Assembly (NCBI GenBank): GCA_017408905.1
Contig: JAFQTU010000031.1
Location: forward strand, 1 to 45,828
DNA: 45,828 nt
Origin: Mailhella sp.
Lineage (GTDB): Bacteria; Desulfobacterota; Desulfovibrionia; Desulfovibrionales; Desulfovibrionaceae
Direction of reading: 5' to 3'
Below are positions 8,639 through 16,617 of the stretch, one piece after another (the stretch's first letter is position 1; every line of letters starts with the position of its first letter). A program made the position numbers and the translations under genes. The notes under the pieces were generated by a model. It was not told the DNA's origin. It saw nothing but the letters and a program-made list of their open reading frames with translations, and did not search any database.

Positions 8639-10057
8639 CTATTTTCCTATGCAGAAGGATTCGAAAATGCTGTTCAGCGTGTCTTCCGTGCTGTTCAGGC
8701 CGGTGATATCGGCCAGATGGGCGGAAGCCGCTTCCAGATGGATGCTGCACAGGTCGGGCGGCATGGAAAGGGCGATGGCGGCTTCGAGGGCGTCCAGAGC
8801 GGCAAGGGCCTGCTTCAGCTTGTCGGCCTGACGCAGGTTGGGCGCGATGTCGCCTTCTTCCGGGGCGGATTCGCCAAGGCAGAGGGCGCGCACGGCAGAG
8901 CAGAGCTCGTCGATGCCTGTACCTTCCTTGGAAGAGACGGCAAGGAGCGGAGCGCCGAAGAAGTCCCGGAGGCCTTCCGGCAGGGGCGCGGCGTCGCTCT
9001 TGTTCCACACGGCGATACAGCGGGAGCGCCCCAGCTTTTCGAGAAGGGCCTTTTCCTCACCGAAGGCGGCGAAGACGGCTTCCGGGGCAGAGGAGGCCTC
9101 GGCGCGTTTACCGTCCAGCACAAGGAGCACACAGCGGGCATTCCCGGCCATTTCCTGACCGCGCTTCATGCCTTCGAGTTCGATGCTGTCTTCGCTGTGT
9201 TCGCGCAGGCCTGCGGTGTCCACAAGGCGCACGGGCAGACCGGCCAGCGTGGTGTGTTCCTCAAGGTAGTCGCGGGTCGTGCCGGGCTTTTCCGTAACGA
9301 TAGCGCGGTTGCGGCCGAGGAAGGCGTTCATCAGGCTGGATTTGCCCGCGTTCACCTGACCGGCCAGCACCACAAGGGCGCCTTCCCGCCAGCAGCGGGC
9401 TCGTTCGTAGCCCGCCAGCAGGGTACGGATGCCTTCGGCCACTTCCTGCGTGATGGCGCTGAATTCCTGCGGGGGCAGGCATTCGCCCTCTTCGTCCGGG
9501 AAGTCGATGGCAAGGCAGACGCGCTGGCGCAGGTATTCGAGGCGCTCGCGGAGAGCGGAGACCTTGCGGCCCAGCAGGCCGTCCAGCTTGGCGGAGGCCA
9601 GATAGACGCCTTCGCGGGAAGGGGCGGCGATGAGTTCGGCTACGGCTTCGGCCTGCGAGAGGTCGAGGCGGCCGTTCAGGAAGGCGCGGCGCGTGAATTC
9701 GCCGCGTTCGGCCATGCGCGCCCCGCGCGAAAGCACGGAATCCAGCAGGGCGGCAAGCACGGCAGGGCCGCCGTGGCCCTGAATCTCGGCGCAGTCTTCC
9801 CCGGTGAAGGAGTTCGGCCCCTTGAAATAGACCACGAGGGCGTCGTCCGCTTCACGGCCTGCGGCGTCGAGCACATGGCCGTGATGCAGGAAGCGCGGCG
9901 TGAAGCCGCTGAACTTCGGGCTGGAGGGGCGGAACATGGCGCTGATGATATCCAGCGCCTTGGGGCCGGATATGCGGATGATGCCCACGCCGCCCGCACC
10001 GGGAGCGGTGGCCACAGCGGCGATAGTCCCGCTTTCCAGATCGGTCATCATGCTCAT
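8639..10057 (-). CDS. mnmE: tRNA uridine-5-carboxymethylaminomethyl modification GTPase
   Basis: MnmE (TrmE) works with MnmG to modify U34 of tRNAs read at two-codon boxes. The 472-residue protein has the N-terminal folate-binding domain (TIAAVATAPGAGGVGIIRIS), a helical domain, and an inserted G domain with G1 GQVNAGKSS, G2 GTTRD, G3 DTAGL and G4 NKSD. It ends in CIGK, the conserved C-terminal CxGK motif. The start at 10057 overlaps the stop of the upstream TPR gene as ATGA; in-frame ATGs at 10051 and 10048 are alternatives. mnmE is therefore the last gene of the ccm operon, an unusual partner. Confidence 0.96.
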   Translation of the reverse strand: MSMMTDLESGTIAAVATAPGAGGVGIIRISGPKALDIISAMFRPSSPKFSGFTPRFLHHGHVLDAAGREADDALVVYFKGPNSFTGEDCAEIQGHGGPAVLAALLDSVLSRGARMAERGEFTRRAFLNGRLDLSQAEAVAELIAAPSREGVYLASAKLDGLLGRKVSALRERLEYLRQRVCLAIDFPDEEGECLPPQEFSAITQEVAEGIRTLLAGYERARCWREGALVVLAGQVNAGKSSLMNAFLGRNRAIVTEKPGTTRDYLEEHTTLAGLPVRLVDTAGLREHSEDSIELEGMKRGQEMAGNARCVLLVLDGKRAEASSAPEAVFAAFGEEKALLEKLGRSRCIAVWNKSDAAPLPEGLRDFFGAPLLAVSSKEGTGIDELCSAVRALCLGESAPEEGDIAPNLRQADKLKQALAALDALEAAIALSMPPDLCSIHLEAASAHLADITGLNSTEDTLNSIFESFCIGK

Positions 10058-10683
10058 TTCGCTTCGGGAGTTTTGTCGAGTTCGGCCTTGATCATGGAGG
10101 CCAGAGCCGGATCGCTGCTGAGTTTGGCGGCCATGTCGAAGTGGGGGCGGGCCTTGGCTTCGTCCTTGAGATGGTAGCGCCAGATGACGCCGAGGCTGTA
10201 GCGGGCGGAGGCGTCGTCCTTCAGGGACACGGAACGCTCGAGCTGTTCGGCGGCTTCCTGCCATTTGCCCTGCCCGCCGAGCACCACGCCCAGAAGGTAG
10301 GGCGGGCGATGGTCGGAAGGCGCGGCAACGGTGGCGCGCTGTATCATGTCCTTGGCGCCTTCCATGTCGCCCTGTTCGGCAAAGGTCTGTGCGAGGGCGA
10401 GAAGGGTATCCACGTCGTTGGGATTTTCCTTCATCTTCTGCATCAGACCCATGATGGCCATAGCCTGCGGGCTCTGGGCGGCCTGTTCCATCTTGGCTTT
10501 GTCAGGCGTGCCGGGGGCGGGCTGGGCAGGGGGCATCTGTGCCGGGGCCTGCGCCGTGGCGGCCGTGCCGTGGTCGTGCACGAGGGGCCTGCCGTCCAGC
10601 CGCCAGGCCACGGTGGCCGCGAACATGACGCCGATGCCGAGGAGCAGGGCGCCGAGAACGATGCGGCGGGAGGAATCAGTCAT
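10054..10683 (-). CDS. TPR protein of the ccm operon (CcmI-like)
   Basis: The 209-residue protein starts at 10683 (MTDSSRRIVLGALLLG). It has one N-terminal membrane segment (about residues 8-27), a proline/alanine-rich linker and TPR repeats from about residue 75 to the end (for example LLALAQTFAEQGDMEGAKDM). It should be anchored in the inner membrane with the TPRs in the periplasm. From its place after ccmD it probably has the apocytochrome-binding role of CcmI/CycH, although it is shorter than CcmI. Its start overlaps ccmD by 8 bases and its stop overlaps mnmE, so the genes are coupled. Confidence 0.82.
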   Translation of the reverse strand: MTDSSRRIVLGALLLGIGVMFAATVAWRLDGRPLVHDHGTAATAQAPAQMPPAQPAPGTPDKAKMEQAAQSPQAMAIMGLMQKMKENPNDVDTLLALAQTFAEQGDMEGAKDMIQRATVAAPSDHRPPYLLGVVLGGQGKWQEAAEQLERSVSLKDDASARYSLGVIWRYHLKDEAKARPHFDMAAKLSSDPALASMIKAELDKTPEAK

Positions 10684-10810
10684 GTTCCAGCTCCCACTGC
10701 GCCACGCGGCGTTCAAGGTTCTTCTGGGCGGCGGCCATGCGGGCCACGTAGAGTCCGAGTCCTATCCAGAGGGCGGCGTTGGCCGCGATGAGCCAGGTAA
10801 GGGCAGTCAT
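10676..10810 (-). CDS. ccmD: Haem exporter small subunit CcmD
   Basis: The reading frame encodes 44 residues beginning MTALTWLIAANAALWIGLG, with one membrane span followed by a basic/charged tail (AAAQKNLERRVAQWELEHD). That size, topology and place directly after ccmC are those of CcmD, which helps release holo-CcmE from the CcmABC complex. It overlaps the TPR gene by 8 bases. CcmD sequences are poorly conserved, so the assignment rests on context and topology. Confidence 0.8.
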   Translation of the reverse strand: MTALTWLIAANAALWIGLGLYVARMAAAQKNLERRVAQWELEHD

Positions 10811-10840
10811 GGTGTATTCTCCTCGCGCCGGGGCGCGGTA

Positions 10841-11536
10841 TCAGTTCTGTTTTTCGTCTTCGGCCATCATGCGGTCGAAGATCATGGCATCGAGTCGGCT
10901 GCCGAGCACGAGCTGGCGCGAACGGAGTATGAGCAGGGCGGCCCAGATGAGGCCGAAACAGAGCACAGAGGCAATGACGGCCACCGCCATTTCAGGTTCG
11001 AGCCCCCCGCCCTTGTTCGCAAAGACGGAAGGATGGATGGAACGCCACAGGCGGGCCGAAAGGAAGACCAGCGGCACGTCCAGCACACCGGCAATGGCCA
11101 CCACGGAGCAGAGCGCGGCGCGGCGGGTCTCCGGCATGGGCATGGCGCGCAGGGCCATGCAGCCGGCGTAGATGAACCAGAGTATGAGGGCCGTGGTCAG
11201 GCGCGGGTCCCACGTCCACCACACGCCCCACGAATGGCGGCCCCAGATAGAGCCGGTGATGAGCGTGAGCGTACAGCAGAGCATGCCTATCTCGACGGAG
11301 GCCGCGCCGTACATATCGTATTTGAGGTCGCGGCGGGTGAGGTAGAGTATGCCGAACACGCAGGACAGCACGAAGCTCAGAAGGCCCCACCATGCCAGAG
11401 GCAGATGGATGTAGAAGATCTTCTGCGCAAGGCCCATGACCTGTTCTTCAGGCGCATAGACGAAGATCAGCCACTGGCAGAAGGCCAGAGCCAGACCGCC
11501 CAGAATGGCGACAAGGGAAACGCGGGAACCAGTCAT
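10841..11536 (-). CDS. ccmC: Haem exporter protein CcmC
   Basis: CcmC is the inner-membrane haem handler that loads haem onto CcmE. The 231-residue protein has about six membrane segments and the tryptophan-rich periplasmic motif SWGVWWTWDPRLT that marks the haem-handling family. Periplasmic histidines next to membrane segments (IHLPLAWWG, SIHPSVF) are candidates for the axial ligands. The start at 11536 overlaps the ccmB stop by one base (TGATG). ccmD follows after 30 bases. Confidence 0.96.
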   Translation of the reverse strand: MTGSRVSLVAILGGLALAFCQWLIFVYAPEEQVMGLAQKIFYIHLPLAWWGLLSFVLSCVFGILYLTRRDLKYDMYGAASVEIGMLCCTLTLITGSIWGRHSWGVWWTWDPRLTTALILWFIYAGCMALRAMPMPETRRAALCSVVAIAGVLDVPLVFLSARLWRSIHPSVFANKGGGLEPEMAVAVIASVLCFGLIWAALLILRSRQLVLGSRLDAMIFDRMMAEDEKQN

Positions 11537-12216
11537 CAGTCTTCTCCGCTGTAAACGTAGGGGAAAAGGAGCAGTCCGGCGGCAAGGAAGAGTCCGTCGA
11601 ACGCGGAGGCGAGCCCTGCCCAGCGCAGAGCGTCGTCGAGCATGGGTTCGGGGTCGATACCCATGGAGACCAGCCGCACCCCGGCAAGGAGCAGGGGCAC
11701 GAGCAGGGGAAAGAGCACGATGGAAAGCAGGGATTCGCGGCCTGCCTGCCCCACGGAAAGTGCGCCGAGCAGGGAGCCGGAAGCCGCCATGCCCACGTTG
11801 CCGAGGGCGATGCCGGCAAGAGCCAGCGGCCACGCTTCGCCCAGATGCTGGCCGAGGAAGACGAAAACCGCCGGGATGAACACGCACTGTGCGGCCATCA
11901 TAAGAAGGATACCGGCAAGGGCCTTGCCCAGCCACACGGCCTGCACGGGAACGGGCAGGAGCAGGAGGCCGAGGCGGGCCTGCGCGCTTTCTTCCACGGC
12001 ATAGAGCATATTGAAGATGAGCACCTGGCAGAAGGCCGAGGCCAGCCAGAACATGGCCGAAGCGGCCTGCGGGGAGAGCCGGTCGCCAGCGTTCAGCGAA
12101 AGGCTGAACAGGAAGACCAGCAGAAGGCCGAGGAGCAGGGCCTGCACAAGGCCAGCCCCGCGTGTGAGCGTGAGCTTCAGATCCTTGGCGCAGACGGCAA
12201 GGGCGCATTTCAGCAT
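11536..12216 (-). CDS. ccmB: Haem exporter permease CcmB
   Basis: CcmB is the ABC-type permease partner of CcmA in cytochrome c maturation. The 226-residue protein has about six hydrophobic segments and typical CcmB stretches (SAMFWLASAFCQVL, VEESAQARLGLLLLPVP, ALGNVGMAASGSLLGAL). The start at 12216 follows GGAGGT and lies inside the end of ccmA, a 7-base overlap. The CcmAB ATPase releases holo-CcmE from CcmC rather than simply exporting haem. Confidence 0.95.
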   Translation of the reverse strand: MLKCALAVCAKDLKLTLTRGAGLVQALLLGLLLVFLFSLSLNAGDRLSPQAASAMFWLASAFCQVLIFNMLYAVEESAQARLGLLLLPVPVQAVWLGKALAGILLMMAAQCVFIPAVFVFLGQHLGEAWPLALAGIALGNVGMAASGSLLGALSVGQAGRESLLSIVLFPLLVPLLLAGVRLVSMGIDPEPMLDDALRWAGLASAFDGLFLAAGLLLFPYVYSGED

Positions 12217-12863
12217 GACGCACCTCCTGCGCTTACGGTGAGGGCCCTGTCCTTGAGCGTGAACACGAAGTCCGCGTGCCTGGCGTCTTCTTCCACGTCG
12301 TGGCTGATCCAGAGTATGGCCGCTCCGCGCGCACGGGCTTCGAGCATGAGCTCGAGGAGCATACGGCGCGAGGCCACGTCAAGGCCGGTGGCGGGCTCGT
12401 CCAGCAGGATGAGCTGAGGTTCGGCCAGCATGAGGCGCGCAAGGTTCAGGCGCTGGGCCATGCCGCGGGAGAAGATACCTGCGCGCTCTTCCGCGTGGCG
12501 GGTGAGCCCCACGGTCTCAAGCGCGGCCTTCACCCGGGCGGCGGCATCGGGAAGCCCGGCGGCCTTGGCCCAGAACATGAGGTTCTCCTGAGCGCTGAGG
12601 CCGGGATACAGGAAGGTGGCGTGGGCCATGTAGCCCAGCTTTTCTTCCGGGATATTGAGGGTCACAGAACCGGCGTCGGCTCTGGTAAGGCCCGCCATCA
12701 CGCGCATGAGCGTGGATTTGCCCGCGCCGTTGGCCCCTGCCAGCAGGGAAAGCGTGCCCGGCATGAGGGCGGCGTCCACACGGCGGAAGAGCAGGCGCGG
12801 GCCAAAGGCCTTGGCTACGCCTTTCACTTCCAGCAGGGGGCGGATGTCGGCATTGTCTGCCAT
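12210..12863 (-). CDS. ccmA: Cytochrome c biogenesis ATP-binding protein CcmA
   Basis: CcmA is the ATPase subunit of the CcmABCD complex. The 217-residue protein has Walker A GANGAGKST, the signature-like FSRGMAQRLNLARLML, Walker B LILLDEPATGLD and the switch histidine in WISHD. The start at 12863 (MADNADIRPLLEV) is one base from the ccmF stop, and the gene end overlaps ccmB. Open frame upstream of 12863 lies in ccmF and is not family-like. Confidence 0.95.
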   Translation of the reverse strand: MADNADIRPLLEVKGVAKAFGPRLLFRRVDAALMPGTLSLLAGANGAGKSTLMRVMAGLTRADAGSVTLNIPEEKLGYMAHATFLYPGLSAQENLMFWAKAAGLPDAAARVKAALETVGLTRHAEERAGIFSRGMAQRLNLARLMLAEPQLILLDEPATGLDVASRRMLLELMLEARARGAAILWISHDVEEDARHADFVFTLKDRALTVSAGGASC

Positions 12864-12864
12864 G

Positions 12865-14772
12865 CTATGCGGCCTCCGGGGCTTTGCCGTCCGCCTTGGG
12901 GCGGCGCTTGCGGGTAAGGCCGATGAAGGGGGCAAGGCTCATCAGGGCACCGCCTATCCACAGCCAGTTCACCAGCGGGTTGGAACTCATGCGCAGAACG
13001 GCACTGTCGCCGCTCACGCCGAGCAGGGTAGCATAGAATTCACTGCCAAGCGAGGGGTAGGTGGTGGCTTCGGAGAAGGCCGAACGCTGCCATTTGTCGT
13101 AGAGGCGGCGCTGGGGAGAGAGCACGCTCACCACCTTGCCGTCCTTGGAGACCTGAAGCTCGGCTTCGATGTAGTCGAAGTTGGCCCCGCGGCCTTCATA
13201 CATATTGGAGAGGGTGACGGAGTACGGGCCGACCTGCGTGGCCTGACCGCGTGCCAGCTCCACTTCCACTTCCTGCTTGTACGGGCCGGAGAAGGAGATG
13301 CCCAGCGCCATGAGCGCCACGCTGATATGGACAAGGCAGGCCATGACGGCCGGACGCCACGCCCGGGTGGACTTTTCCGCAAGGAGCATGACCATGCTGA
13401 CCAGAATGGCCGCGCACAGCGAGGACGACATGAGCGGCAGGGCCTTGGTGATGCCCATGCGCCAGAAGATGACAAGAGCGCCGAAGAAGGCCGCACCGGT
13501 GATGAGGAACTTCTTCCAGTCGCGCAGGCCGCCCTGCCATTTGAGCCACGGGCAGGCAAGCAGAAGGGCCAGCATCACGGTGAAGAGCGGCAGGCAGACG
13601 TGATTGTAGAAGTTGGCGTCCAGCCCCATCGGGCGTTCGGTCCAGAGGCGGCTGATCACGGGCCAGAGCGTGGCCGTGAGGATGACGAGGCAGAGCGCGA
13701 TGAGCAGCCACACCGTCATCACGATGAAGCCTTCGCGGGATTCGAGGCCGCCGAGTTCCTTCTCGTCACTGCGGGCGCGCAGGGCGATGAAGGCGATGAC
13801 GGCAAGGAAGGCCAGCACGAAGATGAGCAGATAGGGGCCGACATTGCCTTCGCCGTAGCCGTGCACGGAATTGACCACGTTGCCGCGCACCAGATAGGTG
13901 GCGAAGAAGGCCGAAACCGTGGTGAGGGCCATGAGGAAGATATTGGTGCGGTGAAGCTTGCCGCGGCGCTGTTCCACAATGCCCGTATGCAGGGCCGCAG
14001 TACCGATGAGCCACGGGATGAGCGAGGCGTTTTCCACAGGGTCCCATGCCCAGTAGCCGCCCCAGCCGAGCTCCATGTACGCCCACCAGCCGCCAAGCAC
14101 GATACCGGCGCTGAGGAAGAGCCAGCCCGTCAGGGTGAAGGGGCGTGCGGCGCTCAGCCAGTGCATTTCCTCGCGGTTGCCGCTCATGGCCTGCGCAAGG
14201 GCCAGACAGCCGGGGATGACGAAGCCGCCGTAGCCGAGGAAGAGCAGCGGGGGATGGAAGATCATGCCCGGGTTCTGGAGCAGGGGATTGAGGCCGTGGC
14301 CGTCGGCAGGCGCGGGGCGCTGCATGGTGAACGGGTCGTTCCAGGTGGAGAGCAGGAGGCCGAAGAAGGCCATGATGATAAGGAAGAAGATGAGGAACCA
14401 GCTTCTGGTCTCGGCGCTGAGTTCGCGGTACGTGCGCGTGAAGAGGAAGGCCGTACCGCAGACGCTGACCATGAGGGCCCAGAACAGCAGGGAACCGGCC
14501 TGCCCGGCCCAGAAGGCCGTGGTGCGGTAGAAGAGCGGCAGGGCGCGCTCGGTGTAGTTCATCACGTATTCCAGCGTGAAATCGCTGGTGACAAGGGCGT
14601 ACATGAGCACGCAGGAAGCGCCGATGAGGCAGAGGGAGACAAGGATCTGGGCGCGTTCGAGCCAGCGCAGTTCGCTGGTCCTGCCCTGCCAGAGCTGGGC
14701 TACGCCAACGGCGGAACCGGCAAGGGCGCAGAGCAGGGCGGCCAGCAGGGCGATATGGGCGGCAAGGTACAT
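12865..14772 (-). CDS. ccmF: Haem lyase CcmF
   Basis: CcmF ligates haem from CcmE to the CxxCH motifs of apocytochromes in the periplasm. The 635-residue polytopic protein has about 15 membrane segments and the haem-handling motif WGGYWAWDPVENASLIPW. Conserved histidines lie in HPPLLFLGY, in ALHTGIVEQR and near the C-terminal loop. The start at 14772 follows GGAGG. No ccmH-like or ccmG-like gene lies in the operon, so CcmF may act without the usual partners. An intrinsic terminator separates it from ccmE upstream. Confidence 0.96.
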   Translation of the reverse strand: MYLAAHIALLAALLCALAGSAVGVAQLWQGRTSELRWLERAQILVSLCLIGASCVLMYALVTSDFTLEYVMNYTERALPLFYRTTAFWAGQAGSLLFWALMVSVCGTAFLFTRTYRELSAETRSWFLIFFLIIMAFFGLLLSTWNDPFTMQRPAPADGHGLNPLLQNPGMIFHPPLLFLGYGGFVIPGCLALAQAMSGNREEMHWLSAARPFTLTGWLFLSAGIVLGGWWAYMELGWGGYWAWDPVENASLIPWLIGTAALHTGIVEQRRGKLHRTNIFLMALTTVSAFFATYLVRGNVVNSVHGYGEGNVGPYLLIFVLAFLAVIAFIALRARSDEKELGGLESREGFIVMTVWLLIALCLVILTATLWPVISRLWTERPMGLDANFYNHVCLPLFTVMLALLLACPWLKWQGGLRDWKKFLITGAAFFGALVIFWRMGITKALPLMSSSLCAAILVSMVMLLAEKSTRAWRPAVMACLVHISVALMALGISFSGPYKQEVEVELARGQATQVGPYSVTLSNMYEGRGANFDYIEAELQVSKDGKVVSVLSPQRRLYDKWQRSAFSEATTYPSLGSEFYATLLGVSGDSAVLRMSSNPLVNWLWIGGALMSLAPFIGLTRKRRPKADGKAPEAA

Positions 14773-14812
14773 TGAGCCTCCGGGAAAGGGGGAGATGTGC
14801 CGGGCTTGGCGG

Positions 14813-14846
14813 AAAAAAGAACGCGCAAGGCAGGGCAGGCGCGTTC
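14813..14846 (-). terminator. Internal terminator between ccmE and ccmF
   Basis: An 8-bp stem (GAACGCGC 14819-14826 with GCGCGTTC 14839-14846), 12-base loop and six T residues on the minus strand. It follows the ccmE stop by 16 bases and precedes the ccmF start by 41 bases. It would give more ccmE message than ccmF-to-mnmE message, with readthrough feeding the rest of the operon. Confidence 0.8.
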
Positions 14847-14861
14847 GGAAAGATCAGGCTG

Positions 14862-15275
14862 TCAGGCCTTTTCGCGGTTGGATTTCTCGTACTTGGAGGG
14901 GCACTTGGTCATAAGGGTCTTCGCCATGAAGGTCTTGCCTTCCATGCGGCCTTCCACAATGATTTCCGCGCCCTTCTCAAAGGTGTCGGGCAGGACGCCC
15001 CTGTACTGCACATAGATGGTGTCGGACGGGTTTTCAAGGTCGTGCATGGTGAAGCTGGCCCCAAGGCCGTTCTCCGGCTTCACGATGTCGCCTTTGGCCA
15101 CGCCGAAGAGGCGGGCGGCCTTCAGCTTCTCCGAGGGGACCTGCACTGCTTCCGAAACGTTCAGATGGTAGGTGCAGTTTTCGGAAAGCGCCGAATACAT
15201 CATGAAGCCCACACCGCCGGCAAAAAGGGCGAAGGCCAGCAGGTAGATGGAAAGATTCTTCTTTTTCGCAGCCAT
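14862..15275 (-). CDS. ccmE: Haem chaperone CcmE, cysteine-type (CxxxY)
   Basis: CcmE carries haem across the periplasm to CcmF. The 137-residue protein has one N-terminal membrane anchor (about residues 8-28) and an OB-fold domain (for example VQYRGVLPDTFEKGAEIIVEG). The usual HxxxY haem-attachment motif is replaced by Cys125-x3-Tyr129 (CPSKY), the variant described from Desulfovibrio. A further Cys lies at residue 34. The start at 15275 has a strong AGGAGG; the ATG at 15302 is rejected. It is the first gene of the ccm operon, with a possible CRP/FNR-type site upstream. Confidence 0.95.
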   Translation of the reverse strand: MAAKKKNLSIYLLAFALFAGGVGFMMYSALSENCTYHLNVSEAVQVPSEKLKAARLFGVAKGDIVKPENGLGASFTMHDLENPSDTIYVQYRGVLPDTFEKGAEIIVEGRMEGKTFMAKTLMTKCPSKYEKSNREKA

Positions 15276-15324
15276 AGATCCTCCTGAGGGATGATATATC
15301 ATCGGTCAGGCTTTTGTTTATTTC

Positions 15325-15340
15325 CGTGATTCAGCTCACA
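15325..15340 (-). promoter_or_regulatory. CRP/FNR-family operator-like site upstream of ccmE
   Basis: The minus strand reads TGTGA-GCTGAA-TCACG, one base from a perfect CRP-type inverted repeat and close to the HcpR-type sites known in Desulfovibrio. Its centre is about 57 bases upstream of the ccmE ATG. If transcription starts near 15291 the site would be at about -41.5, the class II activator position, with GATGAT (15298-15303) as -10 and no recognisable -35. The repeat is seen directly; the regulator is inferred. Confidence 0.45.
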
Positions 15341-15444
15341 GTAAGGGACTAGGAATAAAACTAGCCCAGAAGGCCGTTCCCGTCCACATCTGGCAATACT
15401 TTGACAGAATTATACGCCGTCCGCAAGTAGTAACGATTCCTGAT

Positions 15445-16509
15445 TTAGTGTTTTTGCGAAATTTTTTCCTGCTGTTCGCGGGCCTGCCCGGCCGCTTTGG
15501 CGCGGCGCTTGCGCGCCACTTCGCGCAGGTCGGCGGCAACGTCGCTTTCGTCCACGATCTCCTGCCCCAGCATTTCCTCGATGACGTCTTCAAGGGAGAT
15601 GACGCCCGCAAGGCCGCCATACTCGTCGAGCACGGCGAAAAGGTGCTGATGCCGTTCAAGGAACTCCGCCAGAACCTTATCCAGGGTGATGGATTCCATG
15701 ACGAAATGGATGGGCTGCATGATATCGCCGAGCTTGACGTCGCCCCTGTCCGAGTCGCGGTGCTGGACGATGTTCTTGCGCATCACAAAGCCCACGATGT
15801 CTTCCCTGTCTTCCGAGTACACGGGGATGCGGCTGAAGTTCCAGAAGTTGCGGGAGGTGTAGGCCTCGTCCACGGTGCAGTCTTCAGGAAGGGAGAAGAC
15901 CACGGTGCGGGGCGTCATGACATCGTGCACGCGGCGCTGGTCGAGGGCGAGGATATTGCTGATGGCCGTTTCCTCGTAGCTTTGGATAGTACCGGCCTGA
16001 AGCGACATGCGGGCCATAGCCTTGATATCGTCTTCCGTGGCTTCCGGGCCGCTTTCCTTGGGGGTGAGGAGCTTGGTCAGCTGGCCCGTGAGCCATGTTG
16101 CCGGGCGCAGTACCGTGGTGAGGAAAGCCAGCGGCCAGGCCAGCAGGCGGCCAATGGGTTCGGGATAGGAGACGCCCAGCGTTTTGGGGATGATCTCGCC
16201 GAAGATCAGGACCAGCACCGTGAACACCGCGGCAAAGATCGGCGTATTTTCCGCACCGAGAGCGGCGGCGGCCAGAGCACCGGCCAGCGAGGCGCCTGCG
16301 GTGTTGGCGATGGTGTTCAGCGTGAGGATGGCCGAAATGGGCTGATCCACATTGGAGCGCAGGTGATGCAGTATTTCACCGGCCTTGGAGCCGGAATCGC
16401 GCATTTTTTCAAGGGTCGTCCACGGGATGGAGTAGAGCATGGCTTCCAGCGTGGAGCAGAGGGCGGAAATGGAGAGGGCCAGAACAACGGTGATGATAAG
16501 AGCGGTCAT
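15445..16509 (-). CDS. DUF21/CBS-domain membrane protein (CNNM/CorB-like)
   Basis: The 354-residue protein has an N-terminal DUF21 transmembrane domain (residues 1-130, with NTIANTAGASLAGAL and FGEIIPKTLGVSYPEPI) and a CBS pair (about residues 190-320, including DVMTPRTVVFSL and LDEYGGLAGVISLEDVIEE). This family includes magnesium and divalent-cation transport or efflux proteins (CorB, MpfA) and proteins once called haemolysins. It ends soon after the CBS pair in a charged tail and lacks the C-terminal CorC/HlyC domain of the longer relatives. The start at 16509 has no good ribosome site. It is a single-gene unit upstream of ccmE. Confidence 0.88.
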   Translation of the reverse strand: MTALIITVVLALSISALCSTLEAMLYSIPWTTLEKMRDSGSKAGEILHHLRSNVDQPISAILTLNTIANTAGASLAGALAAAALGAENTPIFAAVFTVLVLIFGEIIPKTLGVSYPEPIGRLLAWPLAFLTTVLRPATWLTGQLTKLLTPKESGPEATEDDIKAMARMSLQAGTIQSYEETAISNILALDQRRVHDVMTPRTVVFSLPEDCTVDEAYTSRNFWNFSRIPVYSEDREDIVGFVMRKNIVQHRDSDRGDVKLGDIMQPIHFVMESITLDKVLAEFLERHQHLFAVLDEYGGLAGVISLEDVIEEMLGQEIVDESDVAADLREVARKRRAKAAGQAREQQEKISQKH

Positions 16510-16617
16510 GGGAGGGGCGCACGGCCGGGGTTGAGTTGCAAAGATTCAGCATCATAGCCGAACAGAAGCGCTCCGGCAATGGCAGAAGGCGTGGATTTTC
16601 AGGAAAAGTCGTGCAGT

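Noticed and set aside
12655..14775. A 706-codon open frame opposite ccmF and ccmA
   Set aside because: The protein would be low-complexity (Gly, Ala, Glu, His), without domains, antisense to well-supported genes.
15401..15406. Plus-strand TTGACA as a promoter element
   Set aside because: No plus-strand gene follows; both neighbours are on the minus strand.
15409..15414. Minus-strand TATAAT as the ccmE -10
   Set aside because: The hexamer is perfect, but the -35 position reads ATCGTT and the leader would be over 120 bases. The site nearer the gene with the CRP-like repeat fits better, although this one cannot be excluded.
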